The notes under the pieces: generated by a model
The model's input: only the letters and a program-made list of their open reading frames with translations
Database searches by the model: none
What the model was told of the DNA's origin: nothing
Source: Streptomyces sp. F63
GTDB lineage: Bacteria > Actinomycetota > Actinomycetes > Streptomycetales > Streptomycetaceae
NCBI RefSeq assembly: GCF_018070345.1
Contig: NZ_JAGPXX010000036.1
Coordinates: forward strand, 1-57,354
Length of the DNA: 57,354 nucleotides
Reading direction: 5' to 3'
In this document: positions 13,751-21,530 of the stretch, one piece after another
Numbering within the stretch: the stretch's first letter is position 1
Layout: every line of letters starts with the position of its first letter
Program-made: the position numbers and the translations under genes

Positions 13751-15129
13751 TGCCGGACCTCTCGGCACTGCTGGAAGTGGGTGGCCCCCTCGCCGCGCTC
13801 GGCGGCGGAGCCGCCTGGGCCCGGGCCCGGCATCCGGCCGTGTACTGGTCGGCGGTCGGCCTGCCGGTGTCCACGGCCCGGCTGCTGACCTCCTACGGCT
13901 CCGTGATGGAGGCGTGCGGGCTGACCGTGCCACCGTCCCGGCTCCGGGTCCTGGCGGTGAAGGCCACCACCCGCCGGGAGGTCCGGCCCGTGCCGCCGCG
14001 CCGGGGTCTGCTGCGGCCGACCTCGACGGGGCTGCGGCTCCGGCTGCGGCTGGCGCCCGGGCAGGAACCGGCGGACGTGGCGGCCTCGGCCGAACGGCTG
14101 CGGCACGCCTGGGGCGTTCACGCCGTGTACGTGTCCACGGTCCGGCCGGGCGTGGTCGAGCTGCGGCTCGTCGGCTTCGACGTGCTGCGGCGGGTCCGGA
14201 TGCCGCGCACGGCCGGGGCCGGCTTCCTCGCCGTGCCCGTCGCGTTGCGGGAGGACGCCACGGCCTTCGTACGCGACTACCGGACCGTGCCGCATCAACT
14301 GACGCTCGGCGCAACGCTGTCGGGCAAGTCCATGTACCTGCGGCACCTGATCACCGGGCTCGCCAGGCAGCCGGTCGCCCCGGTGGGGATCGACTGCAAG
14401 CGGGGTGTGGAGCTGGCACCGTTCGCACCCCGGCTGTCGGCGCTCGCCACCGATCCGGAGCAGGCGGCCGAGCTGCTGCCCGCGCTCATACGACTGATGG
14501 AGGACCGATACGACCTGATCAAGAAGCGGCAGGGCATCGCCCCGGACACCCCGGCGGACGAGATCACCTCGGATGTCTGGGGGCTGCCGGAGAGCGAACG
14601 GCCGGTGCCGGTCGTGCTGTTCGTGGACGAGGTGGCCGAGCTGTTTCTCGTCGCCAGCAGGAAGGACGAGGAGCGGCGGGACGAGATGGTCACGCAGTTG
14701 ATCCGTCTCGCCCAGCTCGGCCGCGCCGCCGGGATCTACCTGGAGGTGTGCGGGCAGCGCTTCGGCGCCGAGCTAGGCAAGGGGGCGACCATGCTCCGGG
14801 CCCAGCTCACCGGCCGCGTCTGCCACCGGGTCAACGATGAGGCGTCGGCCAAGATGGCGCTCGGTGACATCGCACCGGAAGCGGTCGCCGCGGCCTGCGC
14901 CATCGCTCCGGAACGGCCGGGGCTGGCGGTGGCCGGTGACACCTCCGGCGGGTGGTCCCGCATCCGGACGCCGTACCTGTCGCTCGGTGAAGCGGCCGGG
15001 ATCTGCCGGGAGTCGGCGGACCTGGTGCCGGAGCTGCCCGCGCTGGAGCGCTTCCGGCCCGCCGTTCCCGTGCCGTCGCCTGCCAAGGAGTCGGCTCCGG
15101 TCGTCAAGCCTCATCCCGTGACCGGCTGA
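13750..15129 (+). CDS. FtsK/SpoIIIE-type conjugal transfer ATPase (Tra)
   Basis: 459 residues. A short hydrophobic start is followed by a linker and a FtsK motor. The Walker A region reads TLGATLSGKSMYLRHLI (about 180-197; GATLSGKS in place of the usual GxTGSGKS) and Walker B is VPVVLFVDEVAEL (about 287-299), followed by the sensor-like LGRAAGIYLEVCGQR. Streptomyces plasmids and AICEs use a single TraSA/TraB hexamer to move double-stranded DNA between hyphae, binding clt repeats. The length is near that of TraSA. It is the centre of the transfer operon; the gene itself looks intact, although the element has lost replication and integration functions. Confidence 0.88.
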   Translation: MPDLSALLEVGGPLAALGGGAAWARARHPAVYWSAVGLPVSTARLLTSYGSVMEACGLTVPPSRLRVLAVKATTRREVRPVPPRRGLLRPTSTGLRLRLRLAPGQEPADVAASAERLRHAWGVHAVYVSTVRPGVVELRLVGFDVLRRVRMPRTAGAGFLAVPVALREDATAFVRDYRTVPHQLTLGATLSGKSMYLRHLITGLARQPVAPVGIDCKRGVELAPFAPRLSALATDPEQAAELLPALIRLMEDRYDLIKKRQGIAPDTPADEITSDVWGLPESERPVPVVLFVDEVAELFLVASRKDEERRDEMVTQLIRLAQLGRAAGIYLEVCGQRFGAELGKGATMLRAQLTGRVCHRVNDEASAKMALGDIAPEAVAAACAIAPERPGLAVAGDTSGGWSRIRTPYLSLGEAAGICRESADLVPELPALERFRPAVPVPSPAKESAPVVKPHPVTG

Positions 15130-15218
15130 CCGCCATCCCACATCGGCCGGCGTGACCGTCTCGCGCCGACTCCCTACCCCTGCCATGCCCGAAACCGGAT
15201 GAGAGGACGTGACCACAG

Positions 15219-15425
15219 ATGTCCGAACGCCCCTCCGTACAGGAGATCGCCGCCTTCCTGGCGGACGTCAGGGCCAGCCGCACCGCCGACGCAGACCCGG
15301 CTGACCTGCTCGCCCGGAAAGCGGACCTCCTGGAGCGCATCGCCGACACCATGCCCGGCGACGCGGAAGCCGCTGACGTAGCCCGCACCGCGCGGGCCGC
15401 CGCCGACGAAGCCGCCGGGCAGTGA
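15219..15425 (+). CDS. small hydrophilic element protein
   Basis: 68 residues, Ala/Asp/Glu-rich and probably all helical (VQEIAAFLADVRASRTAD, then LLARKADLLERIAD). The stop at 15423-15425 overlaps a possible GTG start (15422) of the next gene. No domain is recognised. It occupies the slot between tra and the DUF2637 gene where AICEs usually carry a small conserved protein. Confidence 0.65.
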   Translation: MSERPSVQEIAAFLADVRASRTADADPADLLARKADLLERIADTMPGDAEAADVARTARAAADEAAGQ

Positions 15426-16012
15426 CCATGGCGCGCTCTCGGCCCCGGATCGACGCCGTACTGATCCAAGCCTTCATCGCCGCCGCGCTGTCCTTCGCGC
15501 ACCTGCACGACCTCGCGGCGGCGGCCGGTCAGGACGGGTGGAAAGCCTGGGCCTATCCCGTCTCCGTCGATCTGCTGCTCGTGGCCGCCTGGCGGCGACT
15601 GCGGTCAGGGCAGGATCGGGCGGCCGGGTGGTGCTGGTTCGTCATCACGCTCGCCGCGTCGCTCGGCGCGAACGTCGCCACGGCCGGACTGCTCGACCTC
15701 GACGACGTGCCGGCCTGGCTGCGCATCACCGTCGCGGGCTGGCCCGCCGTCGCCTTCCTTGGCGGAACGCTCCTCGCGCACTCCGGCCCGGCTGCCGAGC
15801 CAAAGCCCGTACGGGAGCGCGAGCCGGAGCCCGTACCCACGCCGGAGCCTGCGCGGCCTGCCGTGCCCGTTCCGGCCGCCCTGGTCGAGCACGCCCGCAA
15901 GGTGGCCGCCGACCACCGCAACCGCACCGGAACGCCCATCGACGCCCCCACCCTCCGGGCCCGGCTCGGGGTGCCCGCGCCCATGGCCGAAGCCATCACC
16001 GCCCGTCTCTGA
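15422..16012 (+). CDS. DUF2637 membrane protein (Spd-like spread protein)
   Basis: 196 residues from the GTG at 15422 (GTGA overlap); an ATG at 15428 is an equally good start. About four membrane helices (15-32 LIQAFIAAALSFAHLHDL, 45-58, 73-91 and 98-115) are followed by a Pro/Glu-rich linker (KPVREREPEPVPTPEPARP) and a short helical C-terminal domain (LRARLGVPAPMAEAITARL) like a small DNA-binding helix pair. DUF2637 proteins are annotated in Streptomyces mobile elements as SpdB-type proteins that help DNA spread from hypha to hypha. Intact. Confidence 0.75.
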   Translation: MTMARSRPRIDAVLIQAFIAAALSFAHLHDLAAAAGQDGWKAWAYPVSVDLLLVAAWRRLRSGQDRAAGWCWFVITLAASLGANVATAGLLDLDDVPAWLRITVAGWPAVAFLGGTLLAHSGPAAEPKPVREREPEPVPTPEPARPAVPVPAALVEHARKVAADHRNRTGTPIDAPTLRARLGVPAPMAEAITARL

Positions 16013-16023
16013 GAGGAGTGCCC

Positions 16024-16215
16024 GTGACCGCCAACCGCCGTTTCCGCGCCGTCACCCGTATCGGCCCCGTCCAGGTCGGCACGTCCTACGACGGCCGGGG
16101 CCGTGAGAAGCACACCGCCGCGTGTACCGCTCCGCGCTGCGGCTTCTCCGCCGACTACGACAGCCGCGCCGCCGCCGAGCTGGCCGCCCGTACCCACCGC
16201 TGCCCCGTCCGCTGA
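16024..16215 (+). CDS. mobile element transfer protein, small two-Cys type
   Basis: 63 residues from the GTG at 16024, with GAGAGGAG upstream. The sequence contains CTAPRCGF and ends THRCPVR, so three Cys and a His could bind zinc. It is Arg-rich and would be cytoplasmic. Short proteins of this type (SpdA-like) follow the DUF2637 gene in AICE transfer operons. Role in spreading is by context only. Confidence 0.65.
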   Translation: MTANRRFRAVTRIGPVQVGTSYDGRGREKHTAACTAPRCGFSADYDSRAAAELAARTHRCPVR

Positions 16216-16228
16216 AAGGAACCGCCCC

Positions 16229-16423
16229 GTGACCGTCACCCTGCCGCTTGTCCTGGTCCTCGGCCTCTTCGCTTGGGGCGCGATCAAGTTCCTCGGCGTC
16301 CGCACCTGGATCGTCGGCCTGGTCGCGCTGTTCGGCTTCTGGCTCTCGGACACCTTCCTCGCGCCCGCCATCGAGTCCGGCACGCGCTCCGGCGTGGACG
16401 TCATCAACGGCACACATGACTAG
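16229..16423 (+). CDS. small membrane protein of the transfer operon
   Basis: 64 residues from the GTG at 16229 (GAAAGGA upstream). Two membrane helices: about 4-22 (LPLVLVLGLFAWGAIKFLG) and 26-45 (TWIVGLVALFGFWLSDTFLA). Its TAG stop at 16421 lies inside the operator TAGACGAGTA. Spd-type proteins in pSAM2-like elements are short and hydrophobic like this. Confidence 0.65.
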   Translation: MTVTLPLVLVLGLFAWGAIKFLGVRTWIVGLVALFGFWLSDTFLAPAIESGTRSGVDVINGTHD

Positions 16424-16434
16424 ACGAGTAGATG
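16421..16434. promoter_or_regulatory. KorSA-type operator before the spdD-like gene
   Basis: TAGACGAGTAGATG followed by TGAGAGGTCTT almost copies the sequence at 13372-13398 (TAGACGAGTAGATG GGAGAGGTGTCTT). A second regulated start within the operon is likely. The core CTAGACGAGT begins at 16420. Confidence 0.55.
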
Positions 16435-16448
16435 TGAGAGGTCTTCCG

Positions 16449-16694
16449 ATGCTCCTGCCCCAGTACCCGGACAACCCGACTCCGCCGCCCGCCTACCGGC
16501 ACGCACCCACCGACCCGGCGCCCGTCCAGCGCGCGGCCCCCTCGATCTCCGTCAGCACGGGAGTGGTCGTGGCCCTGGTCACCAGCGGCGTGGTGCTGAC
16601 CGCGCTCCTGGCCGCCGTCGCCGTCTCGGCCATCTCCGTGGCCGTCGCCGCCGTCGTCCTGCGCTCCCTGCTCCGCGAGCACCACCGGCGCTGA
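16449..16694 (+). CDS. SpdD-like small membrane protein
   Basis: 81 residues from the ATG at 16449, GAGAGG upstream. A Pro-rich hydrophilic start (LPQYPDNPTPPPAYRHAP) is followed by a long hydrophobic region (about 36-72, VVVALVTSGVVLTALLAAVAVSA...) that may cross the membrane twice, and a basic end (REHHRR). SpdD-type proteins precede repSA in AICEs, as here. Confidence 0.65.
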   Translation: MLLPQYPDNPTPPPAYRHAPTDPAPVQRAAPSISVSTGVVVALVTSGVVLTALLAAVAVSAISVAVAAVVLRSLLREHHRR

Positions 16695-16785
16695 ACGAAC
16701 AGCTCCCGGGGCGGCCCTGATACCGCCAAGCATCCGCCGCCCCGGGAGCCCGAACCCCTCCGACCGCAGCCAGAAGGAGACAGCC

Positions 16786-17308
16786 ATCATCCCCCGCACC
16801 ACCCCGCCTCCGCTGCCCGAACTCGGCAAGCTGGCGGCCTTCGGCACCCTGCCCGGCCTGCTGCGGCAGCTCTCCGGCCTCGGCGGCTGCACCCGGCCGA
16901 TCCGGCTGGACGGCCACCGCACCGAGTACGACATCGACACCCGGACCGGCGAGATCGGCCGCGTCCTGCACCACCTCGACTCCGCCCGCCTCCCGGCCGG
17001 CCAACTCCTCGTCCGCTGCAACAACCGCCGCGCGACCCGCTGCCCGGCCTGCGCGGAGGTCTCCCGGCGCGACACCTTCCACCTGATCACCTCCGGCCTG
17101 CGCGGCGGCAAGGGCGTCCCCGAACGCGTGGCCACGCACCCGCGCGTCTTCGCCACCTTCACCGCGCCGGGCTTCGGCCCCGTGCACAACCGCCCGACCG
17201 GCCCGGCCGGTTCGGTCCGCCGCTGCCGCTGCGGCGTCCTCCACAACCAGGACGCCGAAGCCTCGGCACCCCGCTCGACCCGGCGACGTACGACTACGAA
17301 GCGGCCAA
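16786..17308 (+). pseudogene. RepSA-type replication initiator, truncated and frameshifted
   Basis: The frame from 16786 encodes the N terminus of an AICE RepSA (rolling-circle initiator): PPPLPELGKLAAFGTLPGLL, GGCTRPIRLDGHRTEYD, CNNRRATRCPACAEVSRRD, FHLITSGLRGGKGVPERV, FATFTAPGFGPVHNRP. The start codon appears to be ATC after AAGGAGACAGCC, so it is probably a mutated ATG. Near 17250 the frame shifts; the neighbouring frame continues LGTPLDPATYDYEAA as in intact homologues. After 17308 all homology stops, although RepSA normally goes on for about 250-300 more residues with the catalytic Tyr. The element therefore cannot replicate by itself. Confidence 0.85.
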
Positions 17309-17446
17309 GTGCCGTTCTTGCTGTTCGGCGCCGGTGGCATGGCCTTGGCAACGTGGGCGGAGGCACCCACCGCCTTCGTTTACCCCGCCGCCTTCTTGAT
17401 CATGGTGAGCATCAACCTGCGCATCCGGCGGGTTCACCGCTCCTAG
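17309..17446 (+). pseudogene. C-terminal fragment of a membrane protein
   Basis: A 45-codon frame begins exactly where RepSA homology ends: VPFLLFGAGGMALATWAEAP, then FVYPAAFLIMVSINLRIRR. Two hydrophobic helices and a basic end are visible. GC3 is good, but there is no ribosome site of its own. Best read as the tail of a larger membrane protein joined to rep by a deletion that also removed xis, int and the adjoining DNA. It may also be a small independent protein. Confidence 0.45.
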
Positions 17447-17476
17447 TCTCCCGTCCCCACGACGGCCCGGAGACAG

Positions 17477-17521
17477 CAACAAGCCCCCTCCCAGCGGCAA
17501 ACCCGCAGGTAGGGGGCTTGT
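17477..17521. terminator. strong terminator hairpin downstream of gpmA
   Basis: Perfect 12-bp stem AACAAGCCCCCT (17477-17488) / AGGGGGCTTGTT (17510-17521), 21-base loop. On the minus strand it lies 14 bases after the gpmA stop and ends in TTGTT; it can work in both directions. If the element entered at the gpmA 3' end, this terminator was supplied by the element, while the original one is at 8821-8861. Confidence 0.8.
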
Positions 17522-17534
17522 TCGATGCTGCAGA

Positions 17535-18293
17535 CTACTTCTTTCCCTGGTTCTTGACCGCTTCGATGGCCGCCTTGGCGGCGTCCGGGTCGAGGTACGT
17601 GCCGCCCGGGTTGAGGGGGCGGAAGTCGGCGTCCAGGTCGTAGGAGAGCGGGATGCCGGTGGGGATGTTGAGGCCGGCGATGTCGGCGTCCGAGATGCCG
17701 TCGAGGTGCTTGACCAGGGCCCGCAGGCTGTTGCCGTGGGCGGCGACGAGGACCGTGCGGCCGGTCAGCAGGTCCGGGACGATGCCGTCGTACCAGTACG
17801 GCAGCATGCGGAGGACGACGTCCTTCAGGCACTCGGTGCGCGGGCGGATCTCGCTCGGGATCATCGCGTAGCGCGGGTCGTCGCTCTGCGACCACTCGGC
17901 GCCGTCCTCCAGGGCCGGCGGCGGGGTGTCGTAGGAGCGGCGCCAGAGCATGAACTGCTCCTCGCCGAACTCCGCGCGCACCTGCGCCTTGTCCTTGCCC
18001 TGCAGGGCGCCGTAGTGGCGCTCGTTGAGCCGCCAGGAGCGCTTGACCGGGATCCAGAGGCGGTCGGCGGCCTCCAGGGAGATCTGCGCGGTGCGGATGG
18101 CGCGCTTCTGCACGGAGGTGTGCACGATGTCGGGGAGCAGGCCGGCGGCAGTCATCAGCTCGCCGCCGCGCTGCGCCTCCTTCTCGCCCTTCTCGGTGAG
18201 GTCGACGTCAACCCAGCCGGTGAAGAGGTTCTTCGCGTTCCATTCGCTCTCGCCGTGGCGGAGCAGGATCAGCTTGTACGGTGCGGTGGCCAT
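17535..18293 (-). CDS. gpmA: 2,3-bisphosphoglycerate-dependent phosphoglycerate mutase
   Basis: 252 residues from the ATG at 18293. Catalytic LLRHGESEWNAKNLFTGW (phospho-His at about 13), LNERHYGALQGKDK (about 90-103) and the second His in VLVAAHGNSLRALVKHLDG are all present. It interconverts 3- and 2-phosphoglycerate in glycolysis. Its last codons (KNQGKK-stop) are the sequence repeated at the left edge of the accessory block, so this 3' end is probably the element's attachment site and the end of the reading frame has been restored. It is upstream of nothing on its strand but the terminator at 17477. Confidence 0.96.
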   Translation of the reverse strand: MATAPYKLILLRHGESEWNAKNLFTGWVDVDLTEKGEKEAQRGGELMTAAGLLPDIVHTSVQKRAIRTAQISLEAADRLWIPVKRSWRLNERHYGALQGKDKAQVRAEFGEEQFMLWRRSYDTPPPALEDGAEWSQSDDPRYAMIPSEIRPRTECLKDVVLRMLPYWYDGIVPDLLTGRTVLVAAHGNSLRALVKHLDGISDADIAGLNIPTGIPLSYDLDADFRPLNPGGTYLDPDAAKAAIEAVKNQGKK

Positions 18294-18482
18294 GGCTCCG
18301 AGCCTAATCGACCTCTGTGATGCCACGAACCTCGTTCCCCGGCCGTCTCGGACCCCGGACAGCCGGGGGACGGAGTCCGGGCCGGGGCCCGGATCGTGGC
18401 CCGGATCGTGGCCCGGACCGGTAAGCCCCGGTGACGTTCGGGCGGCTTACGAGGACGGGGGCCGGCCCGGTCGCCCGCCGCG

Positions 18483-19055
18483 TCAGCCGGCCGCGTCCCC
18501 GGACGCATCCGCGGCCGCGCCCCCGGGGGCGGCTCCGGTCCCGCTCCCGGATCCGCCCCCGGTCGGCGCCGTCAGGTGGGCGAAGGCTTCGAGGTTCCGG
18601 GTGGACTCGCCGCGTGCGACGCGCCACTCGTACTCCTTGCGGATCGCGGTGGAGAAACCCATCTCCAGCAGGGTGTTGAAGCTGCCGTCCGCGTTCTCCA
18701 GCACGGTGCCGAGCAGCCGGTCCAGCTCCTCCGGGGTGACGGCGGCCAGCGGCAGCTTGCCGGCGAGGTAGATGTCGCCGTGCCGGTCGATGGCGTAACT
18801 CATGCCGTAGAGCTTGGTGTTGCGCTCCAGCAGCCAGCGGTGGACGGCCGCCTCGTTCTCGTCCGGGTGCCGGACGACGAAGGCGTTGACGGACAGGGAG
18901 TGTCTGCCGACGACCAGCGAGCAGGTCGTGGAGAGCTTCCGGACCCCGGGGAGCGTGACGACGTAATGGCCGTCGGAGGGGCTGTCCCATGCGAGGCCCG
19001 CCTCGTCCAGTGTTCGTTCGACGGTCTCGATCACATGCGGGTCAAGGTCGGCCAT
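18483..19055 (-). CDS. YbjN-domain protein
   Basis: 190 residues from the ATG at 19055. The YbjN fold (about 1-150) shows VVGRHSLSVNAFVVRHPDEN, LYGMSYAIDRHGDIYLAGKL and LDRLLGTVLENADGSFNTLLEMGF. The tail after about 160 is Gly/Ala/Ser low complexity. The start overlaps the mshA end by 14 bases, so the two are translated together. YbjN-like proteins resemble secretion chaperone folds and have loosely defined roles in stress and motility in other bacteria; the function here is unknown. Confidence 0.85.
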   Translation of the reverse strand: MADLDPHVIETVERTLDEAGLAWDSPSDGHYVVTLPGVRKLSTTCSLVVGRHSLSVNAFVVRHPDENEAAVHRWLLERNTKLYGMSYAIDRHGDIYLAGKLPLAAVTPEELDRLLGTVLENADGSFNTLLEMGFSTAIRKEYEWRVARGESTRNLEAFAHLTAPTGGGSGSGTGAAPGGAAADASGDAAG

Positions 19056-20442
19056 GCAGTGATCGTAGGCGACGCCGCTGATGCATCTGGTGCATGGCTG
19101 CCGCGTAGACGTCGGCCGTGGCCGCGGCGGTGGCGTCCCAGCCGAACGACTGGGCGTGGCGGGCCGCCGCGGCGCCCATCCGGCCGGTGAGTTCCGGCCC
19201 GTCCAGGAAGCGGCGGAGCACCCGGGCGTAGTCGGCCGGGTCGTGCCCCTCGACGAGGAAGCCGCTCTCCCCGTCGCGCACGGCCACCGGCAGGCCACCG
19301 ACCGAGGCGGCGACGACCGGGGTGCCGCACGCCTGCGCCTCCACCGCGACCAGCCCGAAGGACTCGCTGTACGAGGGCATGACGAGCACGGAGGCCGCCC
19401 GGTACCAGTCGGCCAGCCGGTCCTGGTCCACCGGCGGGTGGAACCGCACGACGTCGCAGAGGCCCAGCTTGGCCGCCAGCTTCTGCAGTCCCTCCGGCTT
19501 GGCGAGGCCGCTGCCGCTGGGACCGCCGACCACCGGGACCATGATCCGCTCGCGCAGCTCCGGCCGTTCGTCCAGCAGCACGGCCACGGCGCGCAGCAGG
19601 ATGTCGGGGGCCTTCAGCGGCTGTATGCGGCCCGCGAAGAGGGGTATCAGCGCGTCCTGCGGAAGTCCGAGACGGGCGCGGGCGGCGGCGCGGCCGTCGG
19701 CGGGGTGGAAGCGGCGGAGGTCGACACCCGGGTGGACGATCTCGACCTCGGCGGGGTCGGCGTCGTAGTGCTCGACGAGCTCACCGGCCTCGCCCGCGGT
19801 GTTGGCGACGAGGCGGTCCGCGGCGTGCACGATCTGCGTCTCGCCGATGACACGCGCGGCGGGCTCGGGGGTGTCACCGGCCGCCAGCGCGGCGTTCTTG
19901 ACCTTCGCCATCGTGTGCATGGCGTGCACGAGCGGAACGCCCCAGCGCTCGGCGGCCAGCCAGCCGACATGTCCGGAGAGCCAGTAGTGCGAGTGCACGA
20001 GGTCGTAGTGGCCGTGACGCTGCTCGGCCCACGCCTGCATCACGCCGTGGGTGAAGGCACACAGCTGGGCGGGCAGTTCCTCCTTCGCCAGGCCCTCGTA
20101 CGGCCCGGCGTCCACATGCCGCACGAGCACGCCGGGCGCCAGTTCGACGGCGGGCGGAAGGGAGGCGGCGGTGGCACGCGTGAAGATCTCCACCTCGATG
20201 TCGATGGCGGCCAGCTGCCTGGCCAGCTCGACGATGTAGACGTTCATGCCGCCCGCGTCGCCGGTACCGGGCTGATGCAGCGGGGAGGTGTGCACGCTGA
20301 GCATGGCGACCCGGCGGGGCCGCCGGGTACCGCCGAGGCCGCCGAAGCGCATGGGGTGACGGCCGCGCCGTTCGTTCCTCGACTGCTGGGCGCCCCGCTG
20401 CTTGGGCAGGGCCGATCCCAGCCAGGACACGTGATGACTCAC
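19042..20442 (-). CDS. mshA: MshA, D-inositol-3-phosphate glycosyltransferase (mycothiol)
   Basis: 466 residues. A GT-B glycosyltransferase: the acceptor domain starts with VAMLSVHTSPLHQPGTGDAGGMNVYI (first 20 VAMLSVHTSPLHQPGTGDAG), and the donor domain has FAGRIQPLKAPDILLRA, the SESFGLVAVEAQACGTPVVA motif with the conserved Glu pair, and VGGLPVAV. It joins UDP-GlcNAc to 1L-myo-inositol-1-phosphate, the first step of mycothiol synthesis. The GTG at 20442 follows AGGAGG at a somewhat long spacing; the first 40 residues are basic and poorly conserved. mshD, the last step, is at 27197 in this window. Confidence 0.96.
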   Translation of the reverse strand: MSHHVSWLGSALPKQRGAQQSRNERRGRHPMRFGGLGGTRRPRRVAMLSVHTSPLHQPGTGDAGGMNVYIVELARQLAAIDIEVEIFTRATAASLPPAVELAPGVLVRHVDAGPYEGLAKEELPAQLCAFTHGVMQAWAEQRHGHYDLVHSHYWLSGHVGWLAAERWGVPLVHAMHTMAKVKNAALAAGDTPEPAARVIGETQIVHAADRLVANTAGEAGELVEHYDADPAEVEIVHPGVDLRRFHPADGRAAARARLGLPQDALIPLFAGRIQPLKAPDILLRAVAVLLDERPELRERIMVPVVGGPSGSGLAKPEGLQKLAAKLGLCDVVRFHPPVDQDRLADWYRAASVLVMPSYSESFGLVAVEAQACGTPVVAASVGGLPVAVRDGESGFLVEGHDPADYARVLRRFLDGPELTGRMGAAAARHAQSFGWDATAAATADVYAAAMHQMHQRRRLRSLHGRP

Positions 20443-20720
20443 CGCGCGCGACCTCCTTGCCGGGGCCCGGTCCGCCCCTCCTTCCGGGGTGTAACCGCCG
20501 GGGAGAACACTTCATTCCGCGCGGGGAGGTGGAATGGGGCGGGATCGGACGGTGCGCGGCCGATGCCCGGCCGGTCCGCGGACGGCACGCGGACGGCACG
20601 CGGACATGGCCGTGCCGGCCCGGCCGGTGCGCGACGGGACGGGCCACCGTGCACCGGGCCCGGCGGCCGGGAAGGGCCGGGCGGGGGCGGCCCGCGGCCG
20701 CGGCCGCATAGGCTCGGGGC

Positions 20721-21530
20721 ATGGCAGGCCGCGTCCCCCCGAGCTCCCGGCCCGTCGGGACGGCGACCCGCGGGACCACCAACCCCAACCGGCTGCGCCG
20801 CATGGACCGCTGGATCACCGCCGTCCACGCCCCCGCCCTGCTGCGCGCGGACGAACCGCCGGTCGCCGTGGACCTCGGCTACGGGGCCGCGCCCTGGACC
20901 GCCGTCGAACTGCTGGCACGGCTGCGCCGCGTCCGCCCCGACAGCCGGCTCGTCGGTGTCGAGATCGACCCGGCCCGCGTCGAGGCGGCGCGCCCGTACG
21001 AGCGGGACGGGCTGAGCTTCCGGCACGGCGGCTTCGAGGTGCCGCTGTCCGGCGGCGCGCGCCCGCTGCTGATCCGGGCGGCGAACGTCCTGCGGCAGTA
21101 CGAGGAGGACGAGGTGCGGGCCGTCTGGGAACGGCTGTGCACACGGCTGGCGGTGCCGGACGGGCTGCTGGTCGAAGGCACGTGCGACGAGATCGGCCGG
21201 CGCCACGTCTGGGTCGCGCTCGGGCCGGAGGGTCCGCGCACGGTGACGTTCGCCACCCGGCTCGGCTCGCTCTCCGCCCCGTCCGATCTGGCGGAGCGGC
21301 TGCCGAAGGCGCTGATCCACCGCAATGTGCCCGGCGAGCCGGTGCACGCCTTCCTCCGCGACTTCGACCGTGCCTGGGCCGCCGCCGCCCCGTACGCCTC
21401 GCTCGGCGCCCGGCAGCGCTGGATACGCGCGGTGCGTTCGCTGGCCGGCGGCTGGCCGGTCACGGACGGCCCGCGGCGCTGGCGGCAGGGCGAGGTCACG
21501 GTGCGCTGGGAGGCCCTGGCCCCGCGGTGA
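20721..21530 (+). CDS. class I SAM-dependent methyltransferase
   Basis: 269 residues. Motif I is VAVDLGYGAAPWTAVELLARL (acidic VDLGYGAAP, about 52-60), motif II VGVEIDPARVEAA (about 82-94), and motif IV lies near LLIRAANVLRQY. Substrate unknown. It is divergent from mshA, across 278 bases of promoter region containing an 11-base repeat GCGGACGGCAC near 20577-20600. Streptomyces genomes usually carry this gene next to mshA. Confidence 0.8.
   Translation: MAGRVPPSSRPVGTATRGTTNPNRLRRMDRWITAVHAPALLRADEPPVAVDLGYGAAPWTAVELLARLRRVRPDSRLVGVEIDPARVEAARPYERDGLSFRHGGFEVPLSGGARPLLIRAANVLRQYEEDEVRAVWERLCTRLAVPDGLLVEGTCDEIGRRHVWVALGPEGPRTVTFATRLGSLSAPSDLAERLPKALIHRNVPGEPVHAFLRDFDRAWAAAAPYASLGARQRWIRAVRSLAGGWPVTDGPRRWRQGEVTVRWEALAPR

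Noticed and set aside
11936..14314. 792-codon minus-strand frame over the element
   Set aside because: Only its last 143 codons (the Nudix protein) have family motifs. The rest is antisense to gntR, the 117-residue gene and the transfer gene.
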